Of a stretch of 64,000 bases of DNA, positions 33,713 to 44,844 are shown in pieces. Origin of the DNA: Sternotherus odoratus (lineage: Eukaryota; Chordata; Testudines; Kinosternidae); contig JAVMKO010000005.1 in NCBI GenBank assembly GCA_032164245.1, forward strand, positions 43,924,133-43,988,132, written 5' to 3'. The translations under genes and the position numbers were made by a program. The notes beneath the pieces were generated by a model. The model was given only the letters and a program-made list of their open reading frames with translations, searched no databases and was not told where the DNA came from. Every line of letters begins with the position of its first letter. The first letter of the stretch is position 1.

Positions 33713-33924
33713 ACACACAAATTTAACTATAAGAATGGGGAGGAATGAGAGCAGCATGATAAAATTAATAGACTTAATAAAAAACCTAACCAAGCTATTG
33801 AGTAGCATTATGAAGAGTAGTGATGTGACCAATTTTTGAATCATACATGGATTCTGCTATTTCCCCGGTGTTTGTATCCTGTCAAACAGAACACTGAAAA
33901 ATTGCAGGGTGACATGATCTTATG

Positions 33925-34075
33925 CGGGGGAGGGATAGTCTGCTAAACCCAGGGTTGTGAGTTCGATCCTTGAGGGAGACGTTTAGGGATCTGTGGATGA
34001 GACTGTGGCCTGCTTTGGGCAGGAGGTCAGACTAGATGATCATAATGGTCCCTACTGACAAAGTCTATGATGTAT
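33925..34075 (+). repeat. tRNA-derived SINE with internal deletion
   Basis: The head gagggatag joins directly to tctgctaaacccagggttgt, losing about 20 bases of the box A region, and is followed by the gagttcgatcc box B and a CR1-like tail. Probably transcriptionally dead. Confidence 0.78.
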
Positions 34076-35517
34076 TACTTATCCCTTTTCACCCACACAA
34101 ACTACTTTCAAAACCAATCTAGTATACATAATTAATACTGCCAATAAATCAATTACATTCTCTGGTTTGAGTCATGCAGGTAGTCCACTAGGTGATTGTT
34201 CCGCATAACACTAGGGGAACAGTGATCTGCTAGGTCACTCCAATCCTTGACTCTGGGAGCCAGCCTTACCCTGCTCTGCTGTGAGAACCCCCACTCTTGG
34301 ACTGTTCATGCACAGCCTCTAGCATGGTTGGATTGTGCAAATGAATGACAATAGCCAATATCTCTAATCCCAGACACAACCCTAGGAACTGCCTTCTTGA
34401 CGTGTCCAGTTATACCTGCTGGACGCTGCAAACTTATATCAGTTTGTTAATTTAACAAAGAAATTGATATGTACCAGGCTTGTTATCCCAAGGGGAGTCT
34501 CTGATACACTTCAAACTAAATGCACTGCTCAAGGTAGAATAAACAAACAAATTTATTAACTACAAAAGACAGATTTTAAGTGATTTAAGTCAAAACACAA
34601 GAAGTCAGATTTGGTCAATGAAATAAAAGCACAAATGCATTCTAACCTCTTAACACTTACAGTGTCCTTACAAACTTAGATGCTTCTTACCATAGGCTAA
34701 CTGGTTGCCCTTCAGCCAGGCTCTCCCCTTTGATCAGCAATTCAGTTGCTTGGTGGTGGTGTCTGTAGACGGAGGTGGAAGTGAGAGCAAGAACATGGCT
34801 CTTTTTCATCATGTTCTTTCTTCCCTTTTGGCTTTGCGCCCCCCCTCCCCCCTTCGGAGTCAGGTGAGCATTACCTCATCGTAGTCCCAAACTGACCAAA
34901 GGAAGGGGGTGACTCTCTCCCAACAGATCTTTTGTTGCTGCCTAGGCCAGTGTCCTTTGTTCCTGTGAGGCTGGACTGGATTTATTCCATACATGCCCTG
35001 ATGTGGTGAGAACTGCCTCTCTGCTCTTGGAGAGTTTTGCCTGAGCCTTTGCTCCTAGAGAGTTTTTGCCTGGACTTGTTTTAAGCCATGAGCACACATT
35101 TTCAGTCTCATAACTATATACCGTATTTTTCGCCATATAAGACGCACTTTTTCTTCCCCAAAACGGGGGGGGGGGGGGAAGTTGGTGCGTCTTATATGGC
35201 GAATATACTGCCCGGCAGACCGCCCGCAGTCACAAAAAAAAAAAAAAAAAAAAAACCGCGCGTGCGGTCCGGTTCCCCCCTCCCCGCCGGGGGCGTCCCG
35301 GTTCCCCCCTCCCCCGCCACTTCCCTGCCCTGGTGTCCCGGGCCAAGCTGCTGCCCACTGAGGAGGGTGAGGAAGGGCTGGTGGGCCAGTCTGTGCAATT
35401 CTAGTTCCACAGTCTGCCCGGGAGTTCAGCTGCCAGCTCCTCCGTGGAGCTCTGAGCATGGGTATGGACCTGGCGCCGTTCATCACTCCCTGGCATCTCT
35501 TCCTTGTGCAGCTAGAG

Positions 35518-36132
35518 CAGGAGTGGGAAAACTACGGCCTGTGGGCCACATCTGGCCCCCGGGACCATGCTGCCCGGCCCCCAGCCGCTCCCCTGTTGTC
35601 CCTCCTCCCCCAGAGCCATACCACCACATGGGCAGGGCTACACGCTCTGGCAGGAGAGTGGGGCAGTGTGTCTGACTCCAGCCGGGCCACCTGAGCGGTG
35701 TGGTCAGGGGGCCAGGGCTGGTGGGTTGGATAAGGGGCAGGGGATCCCGGGAGGCAGTCAGGGGACAAGGAGCAGGGAGGCTTAGATGGGGGTAGGATCT
35801 GTGTGGGTGGTTGGGGTGGGGAGGTCTCTGGAGGGGCTGGTCAGGGGACAAGGAGCAGGGGGTCTTAGACTGGGAGTAGGGTCTGTGGGGGTGGTTAGGA
35901 GTCGGGGGGTCTTGGGAGGGCGTGGTCGGGGGACAAGGAGTGGGGGGGGAGGTTGGATAGGTCGATTGTTCTGAAGGGGGCAGTCAGGGGTTGGGAAGCG
36001 GGAGGGGGTCAGATAGGGGACAGGGACAGGCTGTTTGGGGAGGCACAGCCTTCCCTACCTGGCCCTCCACACAATTTTGCAACCCCGATGTGGCCCTTGG
36101 GCCAAAATGTTTGCCCCCACCCCCACCCTGTG
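35518..36132. mobile_element. Non-autonomous hAT element
   Basis: Left end caggagtgggaaaactacgg and right end complement of gtttgcccccacccccaccc. The 8-bp AGCTAGAG is present at 35510-35517 and 36133-36140. The middle is made of G-rich degenerate repeats (ggggacaaggagcaggg). Confidence 0.8.
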
Positions 36133-36387
36133 AGCTAGAGGGACCCTGGCATGTGTCTGTGGAGGGTGCATCAGGTTGCAGCTCATCCAGCTCCTTCAGA
36201 ACCTCTTACTGGGATCCTGGCCCCATTTCTCCCCACTCCTCCTTCCAAAGTTGTGGGACCTCCTCCTCCACCTCCTCCTGGCGCCGGCCAGGGCGGCCAT
36301 CCACCACCCCAGGAAGATAAAGCTGGAGGGGGCTGCAGGGCCTGGTTCTGCTCTGCACAGTCATGGTACCGAGCAGAGGTCCCCTGG

Positions 36388-36530
36388 GCGGCGGGGAGGG
36401 GGGAACCGGGACGCCCCCGGCAGCCCGCCCGCGGCGGGGAGGGGGGAACCGGGACGCCCCCGGCAGCCCGCCCGCGGCGGGGAGGGGGGAACCGGGACGC
36501 CCCCGGCAGCCCGCCCGCGGCGGAGACGGG
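36388..36530. repeat. 43-bp GC-rich tandem array, three-plus units
   Basis: Unit around gcggggaggggggaaccggg followed by acgcccccggcagcccgccc, starting at about 36391, 36434 and 36477, with little divergence. Lies inside the MITE. Confidence 0.7.
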
Positions 36531-37245
36531 GGAGGGGCGGCGGCGCAGACGGCGGGGGGGGGGGGCAGGTGGATCCGGCAGCACTGCAGGGACTAGGGCA
36601 GGGGTGCAGCCGGCGGGGGGGGGGGGGGTCGGCGCTTTTAAAAAAAATCTGCGGCTTTTCGGCGGAGGGGGTTCAGAATCTTTTTTTTCTAGATTTTCCG
36701 CCTTTAAAATTAGGTGCGTCTTATATGCCGGAGCGTCTTATATGGCGAAAAATACGGTACATGAAATTACAACCTATAACATTACTACAACAACAATGCT
36801 CAGTGCATCATGAGCCTTCCAAAGACATGACAAACTTTGCATTGGATACCACAATCATTTAATAAGGATGAACATGGAGATGCTAGGTGTTACACCTATC
36901 CCCTTAGTTTACTGCAAGAGGGTTAGTCACTGACTAACTTGAAGGCAGTTTGTGTTGTAGTTCTCTTGGCATCCAGTCATTAAGGCCATGAGGCAGCATG
37001 CCTCAGTTTTCCCCTCATCCAGAAAACCAGGTTTATTATGGTTTCTTCACTGTGGTAAATTTTAAATCTGTTTACAGGTATTAACTGAAAATAAGCATTA
37101 TCATAAAGTTTAACATCCGTGTCAAAATTCTTATCCGCAAAATTTAAGATTAATACCATTTTTTTTAATCACAGATGTGTGTTTACAAATATCTTTATGA
37201 TACCATGCCCTCTGTAGTGTAGTTTGAGGGTAGTTTGTTCATTAC

Positions 37246-38100
37246 CTATGGTGTCCTTTGACTCTCTCCCATGTAGTAAGTTACTGGCTTTTCTTTCTCT
37301 CCAGTGTTCCCCTCTGTGTGGGCTCTTAATTTAATCATGTTTCTGGAATTTTGGTGCTTCGGGGACTGACAAGATAGGTGTTCAGGGGGATCCTGCACAT
37401 TGGCTGACCCTTTAGAGAGCTGTCTCCCAACCCCAGGACTGTACATATACAGAAAATCTAGCTCCCTTTTTGGGGTTACCCTGTGATTCCCCCTCCCAGC
37501 ACTGAATCCTTTCTTGCTCCCTTTTCCTAGAGGACTATGATCTGTGTTCTCTGAGCTAGGTGTGTTTACCCCTTGATCAGATGCATCTTTTCCCAGCAGT
37601 TTTCCTATAACTGCTTTCTGTGTCTCACCAGCCTGGGGGAAGACACCCCCTTCGCTGTCAGTTGGACCATTTGTATACTCAAAAACTACCACTGGACAAC
37701 TTCCTGGTCTCAAGTTTTACATCTTGATTTAAAGAGACACAATTACTTTCCAAAGATTTATCAGAAACAGCATCTTGAAAAATTGGGACATGGATTGGGT
37801 TACCCTCCACCACCGCTTTCTCTGTCCCTGACAAGTCAGTTGTGTGACTTCTCCCCTCCAGGTCAATTACACAGCTCCTTCTCAAAACCAGGGTCACAGG
37901 CTGAGTGCTTGGGTGCGCAGATGCTGACCCAGCCATCTTTCTAGTGTCCTGGGCATCCTGCCCCAAGACTCTAGTGAGGAGACATTCTTGTACCCCTGTT
38001 GAGTTTGAACTTTACCCTGGCTTTGTGGCTCTGTCTGAACTTTTAGCCTAAGCTCTGACCTGCTGGCAGCCCCTGACCTTTTCCCCACCTCGGCAGCCAT
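37246..38100 (-). pseudogene. Internal coding remnant of the family C element (linker)
   Basis: Minus-strand open frames (37966-37679, 37713-37246, 38100-37894) are rich in Ser, Gly, Gln and Lys and show no domain. They lie downstream of the protease remnant and match the position of the linker between protease and later domains. I cannot name a function. The wording resembles the plus-strand frame 55190-55811 only loosely. Confidence 0.4.
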
Positions 38101-38425
38101 GTTTCCTTTGTCATTCCTATTAGCATTTCTTGTGCAACTGTAACACTGGTTTTAACTAGATTTACCCAGCAGAATCTTGATTGATTATGCATGACCATTA
38201 TGACCTGTTAATCACTTTGTTTACAAGGTCTATAAATATCAATGTTCACCCCTAATAAAGTTGCCACACTTACTCTGAAGCTTTTGAGATAAGGACAGTG
38301 TGCGCCCATTGATCAATGTATTTGTGTCTGTGTTACTTGGTCTCTGACAGCTTGTGAGCCCTATGCCAACTCCGCACAAACTCAGGTGCTGGATGGTGAG
38401 TAAGGACTTGCTATTTTTACCTAAC
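38100..38425 (+). repeat. Possible short LTR insertion
   Basis: Runs from TGTTTCCTTTG to CTAACA, with tataaatat at about 38230 and aataaag at about 38253, a U3-R-U5-like arrangement. It interrupts the minus-strand linker frame. No target duplication was found. Confidence 0.4.
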
Positions 38426-39310
38426 ACCCTCACTATTTCTTCCCCAGTTTCCTCCTCTGGGCCCCCTCCTAAGTCAAATCTCTCTGTGCTCCCTAGGAAG
38501 AGTTCTGTCTCTTCACTGCAAAACTGACAGTTAACAACTGGGACAGTTTCATTAATGACTGACAATACCACTCCTGCCCCTGTGCCTGAGGTCATGTTTC
38601 CTTCTGCTGGAAAGGAGCTAGTCTCAGCCCCTCTCATACTTGAAAGCACACTGCTTCCCTGTGTTACAGAGTCACAGGAATCCTCACTCACCTCAGTGGT
38701 TTCTGAGATTCCCTGCCCCTTCTCTGGGCTCTCCTCTGGGACACATTTCTCTATACTCCCTTGAGCTGGGATTGCCTCTTCTTCAGCTGTGACCTTCTGG
38801 CAGTTAACAACCTGGACAGCTTTCTCCCTGGCAGGCATTACACCCCCATCCCTTCCTGATGTGGTGCTGCCTCCAGCTGCAATGCAGAAGTTGATCTAAA
38901 CCACCCTCCACTTGGAAGCATGTGCCTTTCCCCTGCTTCAAAAGAATCAAGGAGACTCTCTCTCAGTGGTTCCTGAGACATTACCCTTTCCCTCGGGGGA
39001 GGTGGGGGGTGTCTCAGCATAGAATTACTGTAAATACTTTAACCTGAACTACACAGAAAAAAAGCATTGCCAAGAAGCAGGTGGACTACCCCCACAGCCA
39101 AAACACTTTCCAAATCTTCCCACAGAACATGGATTGTAGTGAGTGGAATGAGGAATCTGCTTTTGCCACAATCTCTGCCATTTGGCCAGGTATCATACTG
39201 GCCTTTGAGACCACACTCTGCTTAACCAGAGAGATCTGGGCACCTGTATCCCTCTGCCTCAAGTACTTCAACAACCTTAATATGCTCCATGCTTGGTTCT
39301 GCGGAGGCTA
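38426..39310 (-). pseudogene. Protease-like remnant and acidic linker of the family C element
   Basis: At 39274 the frame has RDTGAQISLVKQSVVS and MIPGQMAEIV, a retropepsin-type D-T-G-A motif and its flank. Downstream (38838-38239) is an acidic region with repeated EE and Ser runs and VVNCQ twice. The enzyme would process gag-pol, but stops on either side mean only fragments remain. The DTG motif is the strongest evidence that this is a retroelement and not host DNA. Confidence 0.6.
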
Positions 39311-39319
39311 ACTCGGATG

Positions 39320-39415
39320 ATTTAGTTGGGGTTGGTCCTGCTTTGAGCAGGGGGTTGGACTAGATGACCTCCTGAGGTCCCTTCCAACCCTGATATTCTA
39401 TTATTCTAACCTCAC
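39320..39415 (+). repeat. CR1 3' tail insertion
   Basis: Segment with ggttggtcctgctttgagca and a gatattctattattcta terminus, inserted between protease and zinc knuckle of the host element. Confidence 0.7.
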
Positions 39416-39499
39416 AGAACCAATATAATAGGTTTCAATTGCTTGAGGGGTTTCTGTGTTGAAGACAGCAGAACTAACATGAGCGACTGCTTGCCCACT

Positions 39500-39600
39500 T
39501 CCTCCTAGCACAGGGCACTTATTTCTCAGGTGACCTGTGGAACTACACTCAGAGCACCTTTTGGGTTCTTCTGATTTACAAGAGATTTGAGATGGGAGTT
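39500..39600 (-). other. Gag zinc knuckle remnant
   Basis: Minus translation around 39560 to 39510 reads CSECSSTGHLRNKC, a perfect C-x2-C-x4-H-x4-C nucleocapsid motif, shortly upstream (in element orientation) of the DTGA protease motif, as in Ty3/gypsy and retroviral gag. Confidence 0.65.
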
Positions 39601-40049
39601 ACCAGTAGAGGGATGTTTTGGGGTAAGAGAATGTTTAGGCTCCAACCCCCCTTCTTTCTTCCCAGGGAAAAATGGGATCCTCCCTTCCCACCAGTTTTAA
39701 ACCTCTCTTTCTGTGGCCTTCCCTCAATAGATACCTGTCTCTTCAAAGGTATCAGCTAAAAAGGCCATCTCATCCACAGTCTTTACATCTTCATCTCACA
39801 CACCCTGCTTTACTTCAGCCTTGCATATGCTTAGGATATCTTGAGCAACAAGATCCAACATTCCCTCAAAACTTGCCACCCCTTTACCCCATCCCTTTAC
39901 CTTTTCCCAACAAATCTTTCATTTTGTTTACATATTCCCCACTACTCATACCAATATCCCTTTTAAGATTCCTAATTTAACTCTGTATGTTTTTAGGGTA
40001 ATCTGAAAACTTTGCAAAACAGTATCTTTAAAATTACAATAGTATAAAG

Positions 40050-40631
40050 CAGGGGTGGGCAAACGTTTTGGCCCAAGGGCCACATCAGGGTTCAAAATTG
40101 TATGGAGGACTGGTAGATAAGGCTGTGCCTCCCCAAACAGCCTGGCCCCGCCCCTATCCTACTCCCTTCCATTTCCTGCCCCGACTGCCCCCCTCAGAAC
40201 TTCCGAACCCATCCAACCCCACCCCCACTCCTTCTCCCCTGACTAACCCCTCCTAAGACCCCCCACCACTAACCCCCCCCAGAACCCCACCGCCATCCAA
40301 CACCTCCGCTTCCTGTTCCCTGACTGCCCCGACCTCTAGCCACACCCCCGTTCCCTGGCAGGGCCCCCTGGGACTCCCACGCCCTATCCAACCACCCCCA
40401 TCCCCTGACTGCCTCCCAAGATCCTCTGCCCTTATCCAGCCCCCTGCCTCCTTACCACGCTGCCAAACACGCTGCCACACTGATCCACTAGAGCGCGCAG
40501 CTCCGCCTCCCAGAGCACTGTCCGTGCAGCACGCTGAGGCTGCAGATGTGGGGGGTGGGGAACAGAGGAGGGGGCTGGGAGCTCAGGGGCTGGAAAGGAT
40601 GGGCCAGTGGGCCGTAGTTTTCCCACCCCTG
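40050..40631. mobile_element. Non-autonomous hAT element
   Basis: Ends caggggtgggcaaacg and complement of gttttcccacccctg. The flanking 8-mers GTATAAAG (40042-40049) and GTCTAAAG (40632-40639) differ at one base. C-rich core, no transposase. Confidence 0.82.
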
Positions 40632-40651
40632 GTCTAAAGCATCTTCAATAG

Positions 40652-41450
40652 TGTCAAGACTGAATCCCAATTCTCACTCTCAGTGCAGACGTGGGGCACT
40701 TAAGGATTTTAAATATTAATACTTGCCACTCCAGGCTTGTATTAATTTCCCAAGGCTACAGCTTTTCTTTGCCCTTTGCTTGGTAAATGCTGCCACCACC
40801 CAAATGCAACAAAACCCCCTTTGAATCCAGGAAGGAGCATTTGGGAATTCCTCCCTGTGGGGTGCCCTCAAACCCTTTCACTCTGGGGAAGAACTGAAAA
40901 AGGAAACAAAGGAAATTAGCTTGGGCTACCAGCTAATCAAACAATATGCACAAACCTCTTAGGACACCAAAAGGTAAAAGGTAAAGGTAAATTTTATTTA
41001 AAACAAAAAGAAAGAAAGTACACTTAGAACTTAGGCTTTTGCTAGATTTTAAAAGCGCAATTCCAAAACTCAAGCATCCAAAATTGCTTTATTGGGGGTT
41101 CAGCTTAAAGGTTACAAGCCAACAAAATCATCAGGGGTTAGCACAGAAGAGTCCTCAAACCAATAAGAAATAACTCTTATCACATCTAGCTAAACATTCT
41201 GATCTGCTTGCACATTGGAGTTCAGATAAATTGTTCTAGGCATGATCTGATGACTTATAATCAGAGAGAACAGACAAAGTTTCTTTCCCAAGTTTAAAAA
41301 GTTCTACCTTTCCATTGGCTCTTTTGGTCAGGTGCCTACTTTTTTTTCTTAAGCTGGGGGGTCTCTTTAACCTTTTACAGGTAGAGCTACCAGGAGAGCC
41401 TTCAAAGGGAGCTATCCCCCCACTTTATTTATTACAAATAGGAATTCCAT
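40652..41450 (-). repeat. Probable LTR inserted in the family C element
   Basis: Left end tgtcaagactgaatccc, an LTR-like TG start when read in this strand, followed by an A-rich stretch (aattttatttaaaac) that could be the polyadenylation region of a minus-oriented LTR. The right edge is not resolved. Confidence 0.35.
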
Positions 41451-41526
41451 TGAATACATTTTGAGCTTTACCAGTTAATTTTGCATTAGATAGGAACTCT
41501 TTTATCATCAGGGATTTCATGTATTA

Positions 41527-41603
41527 CAGGGTGTTTCAAAATGATGGACCCAATTTCAAAGTATACTGCTTTGAAATTGGGTCCATCATTTTGAAACACC
41601 CTG
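41527..41603. mobile_element. 77-bp perfect palindrome, mariner-like mini-MITE
   Basis: Two 34-base arms starting cagggtgtttcaaaatgatg are exact reverse complements around a 9-base loop, with TA on both sides (41525-41526 and 41604-41605). Confidence 0.75.
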
Positions 41604-41652
41604 TATATACAGCCTTTCAAAGGTAATCAGATATTTAGTAACATTGTTCTCC

Positions 41653-41922
41653 TCACTGTATGCAGGACATAAATGTACCCATTTGTGGATTTCTGGAGTA
41701 AGAGGAATTGCTGGAGGGGGTGGGGGGGTGGAGGGGCTGGTTCTGCTTCTCTAGCATATCCAGCTGGTGTTTTCTCTCTTTCTCTTCCTTCTCTCTGCCT
41801 CTCTCCTTTTCTTTTATCTCCAGTTCTTTCAGTTGCAATAATCTCTGGTGCTCCCTCTCCTTTTCTGCAATCTACAGCCTAAAAAGCTCCAACTTCACAA
41901 TCACTTCACTGTTTTCACTCAT
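41653..41922 (-). pseudogene. Gag N-terminal coiled coil of the family C element
   Basis: Minus translation begins MSENSEVIVKLELFRL at 41922. After one in-frame TAG comes a charged heptad-rich segment (LQLKELEIKEKERGREKEEK), then a Pro/Ser stretch and a stop. The ATG-to-coil layout resembles gag N-termini of Ty3/gypsy elements. The capsid region that should follow is largely missing. Confidence 0.5.
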
Positions 41923-42103
41923 TTTCTTGCTTTTCTGTTCCTACTTTCCTTTCCCAAAATAAGCAAATGGAAAATAACAAAACTGTGACCTCCTCCTGAC
42001 TGTTCTATACCACTGCACTTAAGACTCACTTAAAATCACAAGTATCAGTGCTTAAAGTGTGAACACCACTTGGAGTAACAAGCTGCACATAGACCCTGTT
42101 CAC

Positions 42104-43196
42104 TGTGCCACTCCCCTCTGGTGTTAGCTGGTGATCGGCTATGTCACTTCAATCCTTGACTCTGGGAGCCAGCCTTACTCTGCTCTGCTGAGAGAACACC
42201 CACTTCTGCGCTGTTCACAGACACCCTTTGACATGTAAATTGCTCCTTAGATTGTGCAACCGAATGACAATAGCCAATATCTCTGATCCCAGACACAACC
42301 CTAGGAACCTCTATCTTGCAATGTCCAGTTATGTGTGTTAGATGCTGCAAACTTATATTAGTTTGTCTATTTAACAAAGAAATTGGTATGTACCAGGCTT
42401 GTTATCCCAAGGAGAGTCTCTGACATGCTTCAAACCAAACTCACTGCTTCAGGTAGAATAAACAGATTTATTAACTAGAAAAAAAGTGATTATAAGTCAA
42501 AACACAACAAATTGAATTTGGTCAAATGAAATAAAAGCAAAACACATTCTAAATTGATCTTAACACTTTCAATGTCCTTATAGACTTAAATGCTTCTCAC
42601 CAAAGGCTGGCTGGTTGCCCTTCAGCCAAGCCCTCCCCTTTGATCAGCACTTTAGTCGCTTGGTGGTGATGTCTGTAGAAGGTGGAAGAGAGAGGAAGAG
42701 CATGGCAAATGTCCTTTCCTTTTATCATGTCTTTTCTCCTCTCTGGGCTCTACCTGCCCTTTATTGTCAGGTGAGCATTACTTCATCATAGTCCCTAACT
42801 GACCAAGGGAAAGGGGGGTGACTCACTCAAGAGTCCAACAGGTCCTTTGTTATTGCCTAGGTCAGTATCCTTTGTTCCTGTGAGGCTAGGCTGGGTTTGT
42901 CCCATACATGCCCTGATGAGGTGTGAACTGCCTCTCTGCTTCTGTAGAGTTTTTGTCTGGGTTTATTTTAAGCCATGAGGATACATTTTCAGCCTCATAA
43001 CTATATACATGAAATTACAACCTATAACATTACTATAACAATGATTACTACAACATAACTTAACAACAATGCTCAGTACCACATGAGCCTTCCGAAGACA
43101 TCCAATATGACAAACTTTGCATTAGATACCACACAATCATATGAAAAGGATGAACATGGAGGTGCTGGGTGTTCCCCCGAGTTACAGAACATTACA
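42104..43196 (-). repeat. LTR family C, 5' LTR copy
   Basis: 1,093 bp, from TGTGCCACTCCC to GAACATTACA (plus coordinates). It keeps the empty site of the MITE found in its partner LTR. Its outer ends match the shorter solo copy at 11311-11700. A candidate tRNA-Lys-like primer site next to its inner edge is too weak to call. Confidence 0.7.
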
Positions 43197-43858
43197 CAAA
43201 TCCTGGGAATGGTCCAGAGGGAAAAGGTATAAAATTTATATTAATTTTTTGTCTGTGATGACTTAACATCTGCTTTGTTATAACTACTACAGTCCTCAGA
43301 GCAGACTTTTCATTCGACTGTACTACTGTAAATCCAAAGCTACTCCATTGACTGCAGTTGGGTTATTTCTCATTTACACTTATGGCGCTGAGAGGAGAAT
43401 CTAACCCCTTAGAAATAAATTAGTTGGTTGAAAAGTTATTTGCATGCAAAAGTTATTGAGCTGCCCTTGAAGGCGTTTTTTTAATCTGGTTTAACTCTGC
43501 TACAAACACACATACAGCACAGAGATTATTCTAATCGGAACATGCTCCTGGAGAATTGGCCCTCACCCTTCAGATTACTGCATATGGGTATTGACAGGCT
43601 CTGCTCTCTGTATTTTCACTTTTATGCAAGGTTATAAGTGGTGCTCAATCCCCACTAGTGTTAACAGGAGTGGAGCAGATAGCAGTCCACAGACCTCTCT
43701 CCGTTTCACACCAGCCTGTATATGCCACCAGACTACCCTCACTCCCTCCACTGACTGCTAAATCCAACTTCTTTTTCTCCCTCTTCCTGTGTCAGCCTCT
43801 GAACTCTTCCCTTACTGACTGTTTCACTTTGCTCTCCCACCTTCAGAGATTCTCTCAT
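43197..43858. other. No gene seen
   Basis: AT-rich to mixed sequence, no domain-bearing frame. Confidence 0.4.
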
Positions 43859-43859
43859 A

Positions 43860-44145
43860 GGGTACGTCTTCACTACCCACCGGATCGGCAGGTAGCCATC
43901 GCTCTTTTAGCGATCAATTTCTCACGTCTGGTTAAGACACGAGAAATCAATTGCCTGTGGCCCCCCGTTGACTCCAGCTTGATGCAAGGCGCAAGCTGGG
44001 GTCGACGGGGGAGCGCACAGCCGACTGCTGCCACCATGAGGATGGCAGGTAAGTCGGCCGTACATACGCCGACTTCAGCTACGTTATTAATATAGCTGAA
44101 GTTGCATATCTTCAGCCAATCCCCACCCCTAGTGAAGACCAGCCC
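43860..44145. mobile_element. PIF/Harbinger-type MITE
   Basis: Ends gggtacgtcttcactaccc and complement of gtgaagaccagccc, with ATA on both sides (43857-43859 and 44146-44148). The termini share tctacacta/tcttcacta character with the large Harbinger element at 4849. 286 bp, no ORF of note. Confidence 0.78.
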
Positions 44146-44148
44146 ATA

Positions 44149-44319
44149 GACTCATAGGCTCAGAAGGGACCATTATGATCACTAGTCTGACCTACACAAC
44201 ACAGGCCACAATCTCACCCACAGATTTCTGCCCCATATCCCTAAATGGCCCCCTCAAGGATTGAACTCACAACCCTGGGTTTAGCAGGCCAATGCTCAAA
44301 CCGCTGAGTTATCCCTCTC
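44149..44319 (-). repeat. tRNA-derived SINE with CR1-like tail
   Basis: Minus orientation, with cctgctaaacccagggttgt and gagttcaatcc box B, and tail of actagtgatcataatggtcc type. Confidence 0.78.
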
Positions 44320-44451
44320 ACCCAGTGTCCTTAAAGAGCTGTTCTCTAGCATAGCATACATGTCACAATGAATCTGCTGAGCCAGAAAGCAGTGCAAAAA
44401 ACTGTCTTCTAGTGCAAAAACAGCCTTTCATCAGAGATGGGCAGAGAATAG

Positions 44452-44844
44452 TGTGACAAGGTGGCTCCTCAGACTCCCCGGACTCAGGCCCTTTAGCTGT
44501 TCTCTTCTGGCTGGGGTTTGGCTCCCAGCTGGCTAGGAAGGGCTAACTCCCTCCTTCCTGCTTTCCTGTCTGCTGGCAGCCTCTCTGACTCTGTCTCTCG
44601 CTCTCCTTCACTCCTCTCTGCTTTCACCAACCTCACTCTTCTGATTCCTCCTGCCTCCAAACTCGCTCCTCAACTCCCACTCTCTTCTCTGGGGAGGAGT
44701 CTTTTTAAAGGGCTCTGCCAGCCTCCTTAACTGGCCGCAGCTGGCCCTGCTTCTGGCAGCCTTGTTCAGCTGGATCCAATTAAACTGCAGTTATCCCTCT
44801 CACCACAACCTTCTCTGGCCCTCGCCTGCCCTGGGTTTACCACA
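44452..44844 (-). repeat. Gmr1 3' LTR
   Basis: TGTGACAAGG to TTTACCACA, 393 bp, identical by eye to 49358-49750. Next to it (44845-44860) lies a C-rich stretch that on the minus strand reads as a polypurine tract (G run). Confidence 0.93.

Larger units (their letters stand above)
35121..36757. mobile_element. Large TA-flanked MITE with nested hAT element
   Basis: Left terminus ccgtatttttcgccatataa and right terminus complement (tatggcgaaaaatacgg) with TA at 35119-35120 and 36758-36759. The core has poly-A, CpG-rich repeats and a 43-bp tandem array at 36388-36530. A hAT element (35518-36132) sits inside. An empty site exists at 42994-43015. No transposase is visible. Confidence 0.82.
34193..36894 (-). 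repeat. LTR family C, 3' LTR copy with nested MITE
   Basis: Matches 42104-43196 along its length, including cacaacc-type and tttattaactaca-like stretches. The nested MITE (35121-36757) interrupts it at cataactatata; the other LTR has the uninterrupted site at about 43000. Confidence 0.75.
34193..43196 (-). mobile_element. Degraded LTR retroelement, family C LTRs, minus strand
   Basis: Two related LTRs, left (34193-36894, expanded by a nested MITE) and right (42104-43196), flank an internal region. It contains, in minus order, a gag-like coiled coil (41922-41653), a zinc knuckle (about 39560), a DTGA protease-like remnant (39274) and long acidic linker frames (38838-37246). Most of pol is absent. 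Nested insertions: MITE plus hAT in the left LTR, an LTR-like block at 38100-38425, a CR1 tail at 39320-39415, hAT at 40050-40631, a further LTR-like block at 40652-41450 and a palindromic mini-MITE. Flanking duplications are not convincing, so the two LTRs could also be independent insertions. Confidence 0.6.

Noticed and set aside
36151..36862. Gly/Arg-rich ORFs of over 200 codons
   Set aside because: They arise from the 43-bp tandem array and MITE core; unit length shifts the frame each repeat.
42090..42110. tRNA-Lys-like primer site of the family C element
   Set aside because: Only a partial match with an insertion, and the LTR edge is uncertain.
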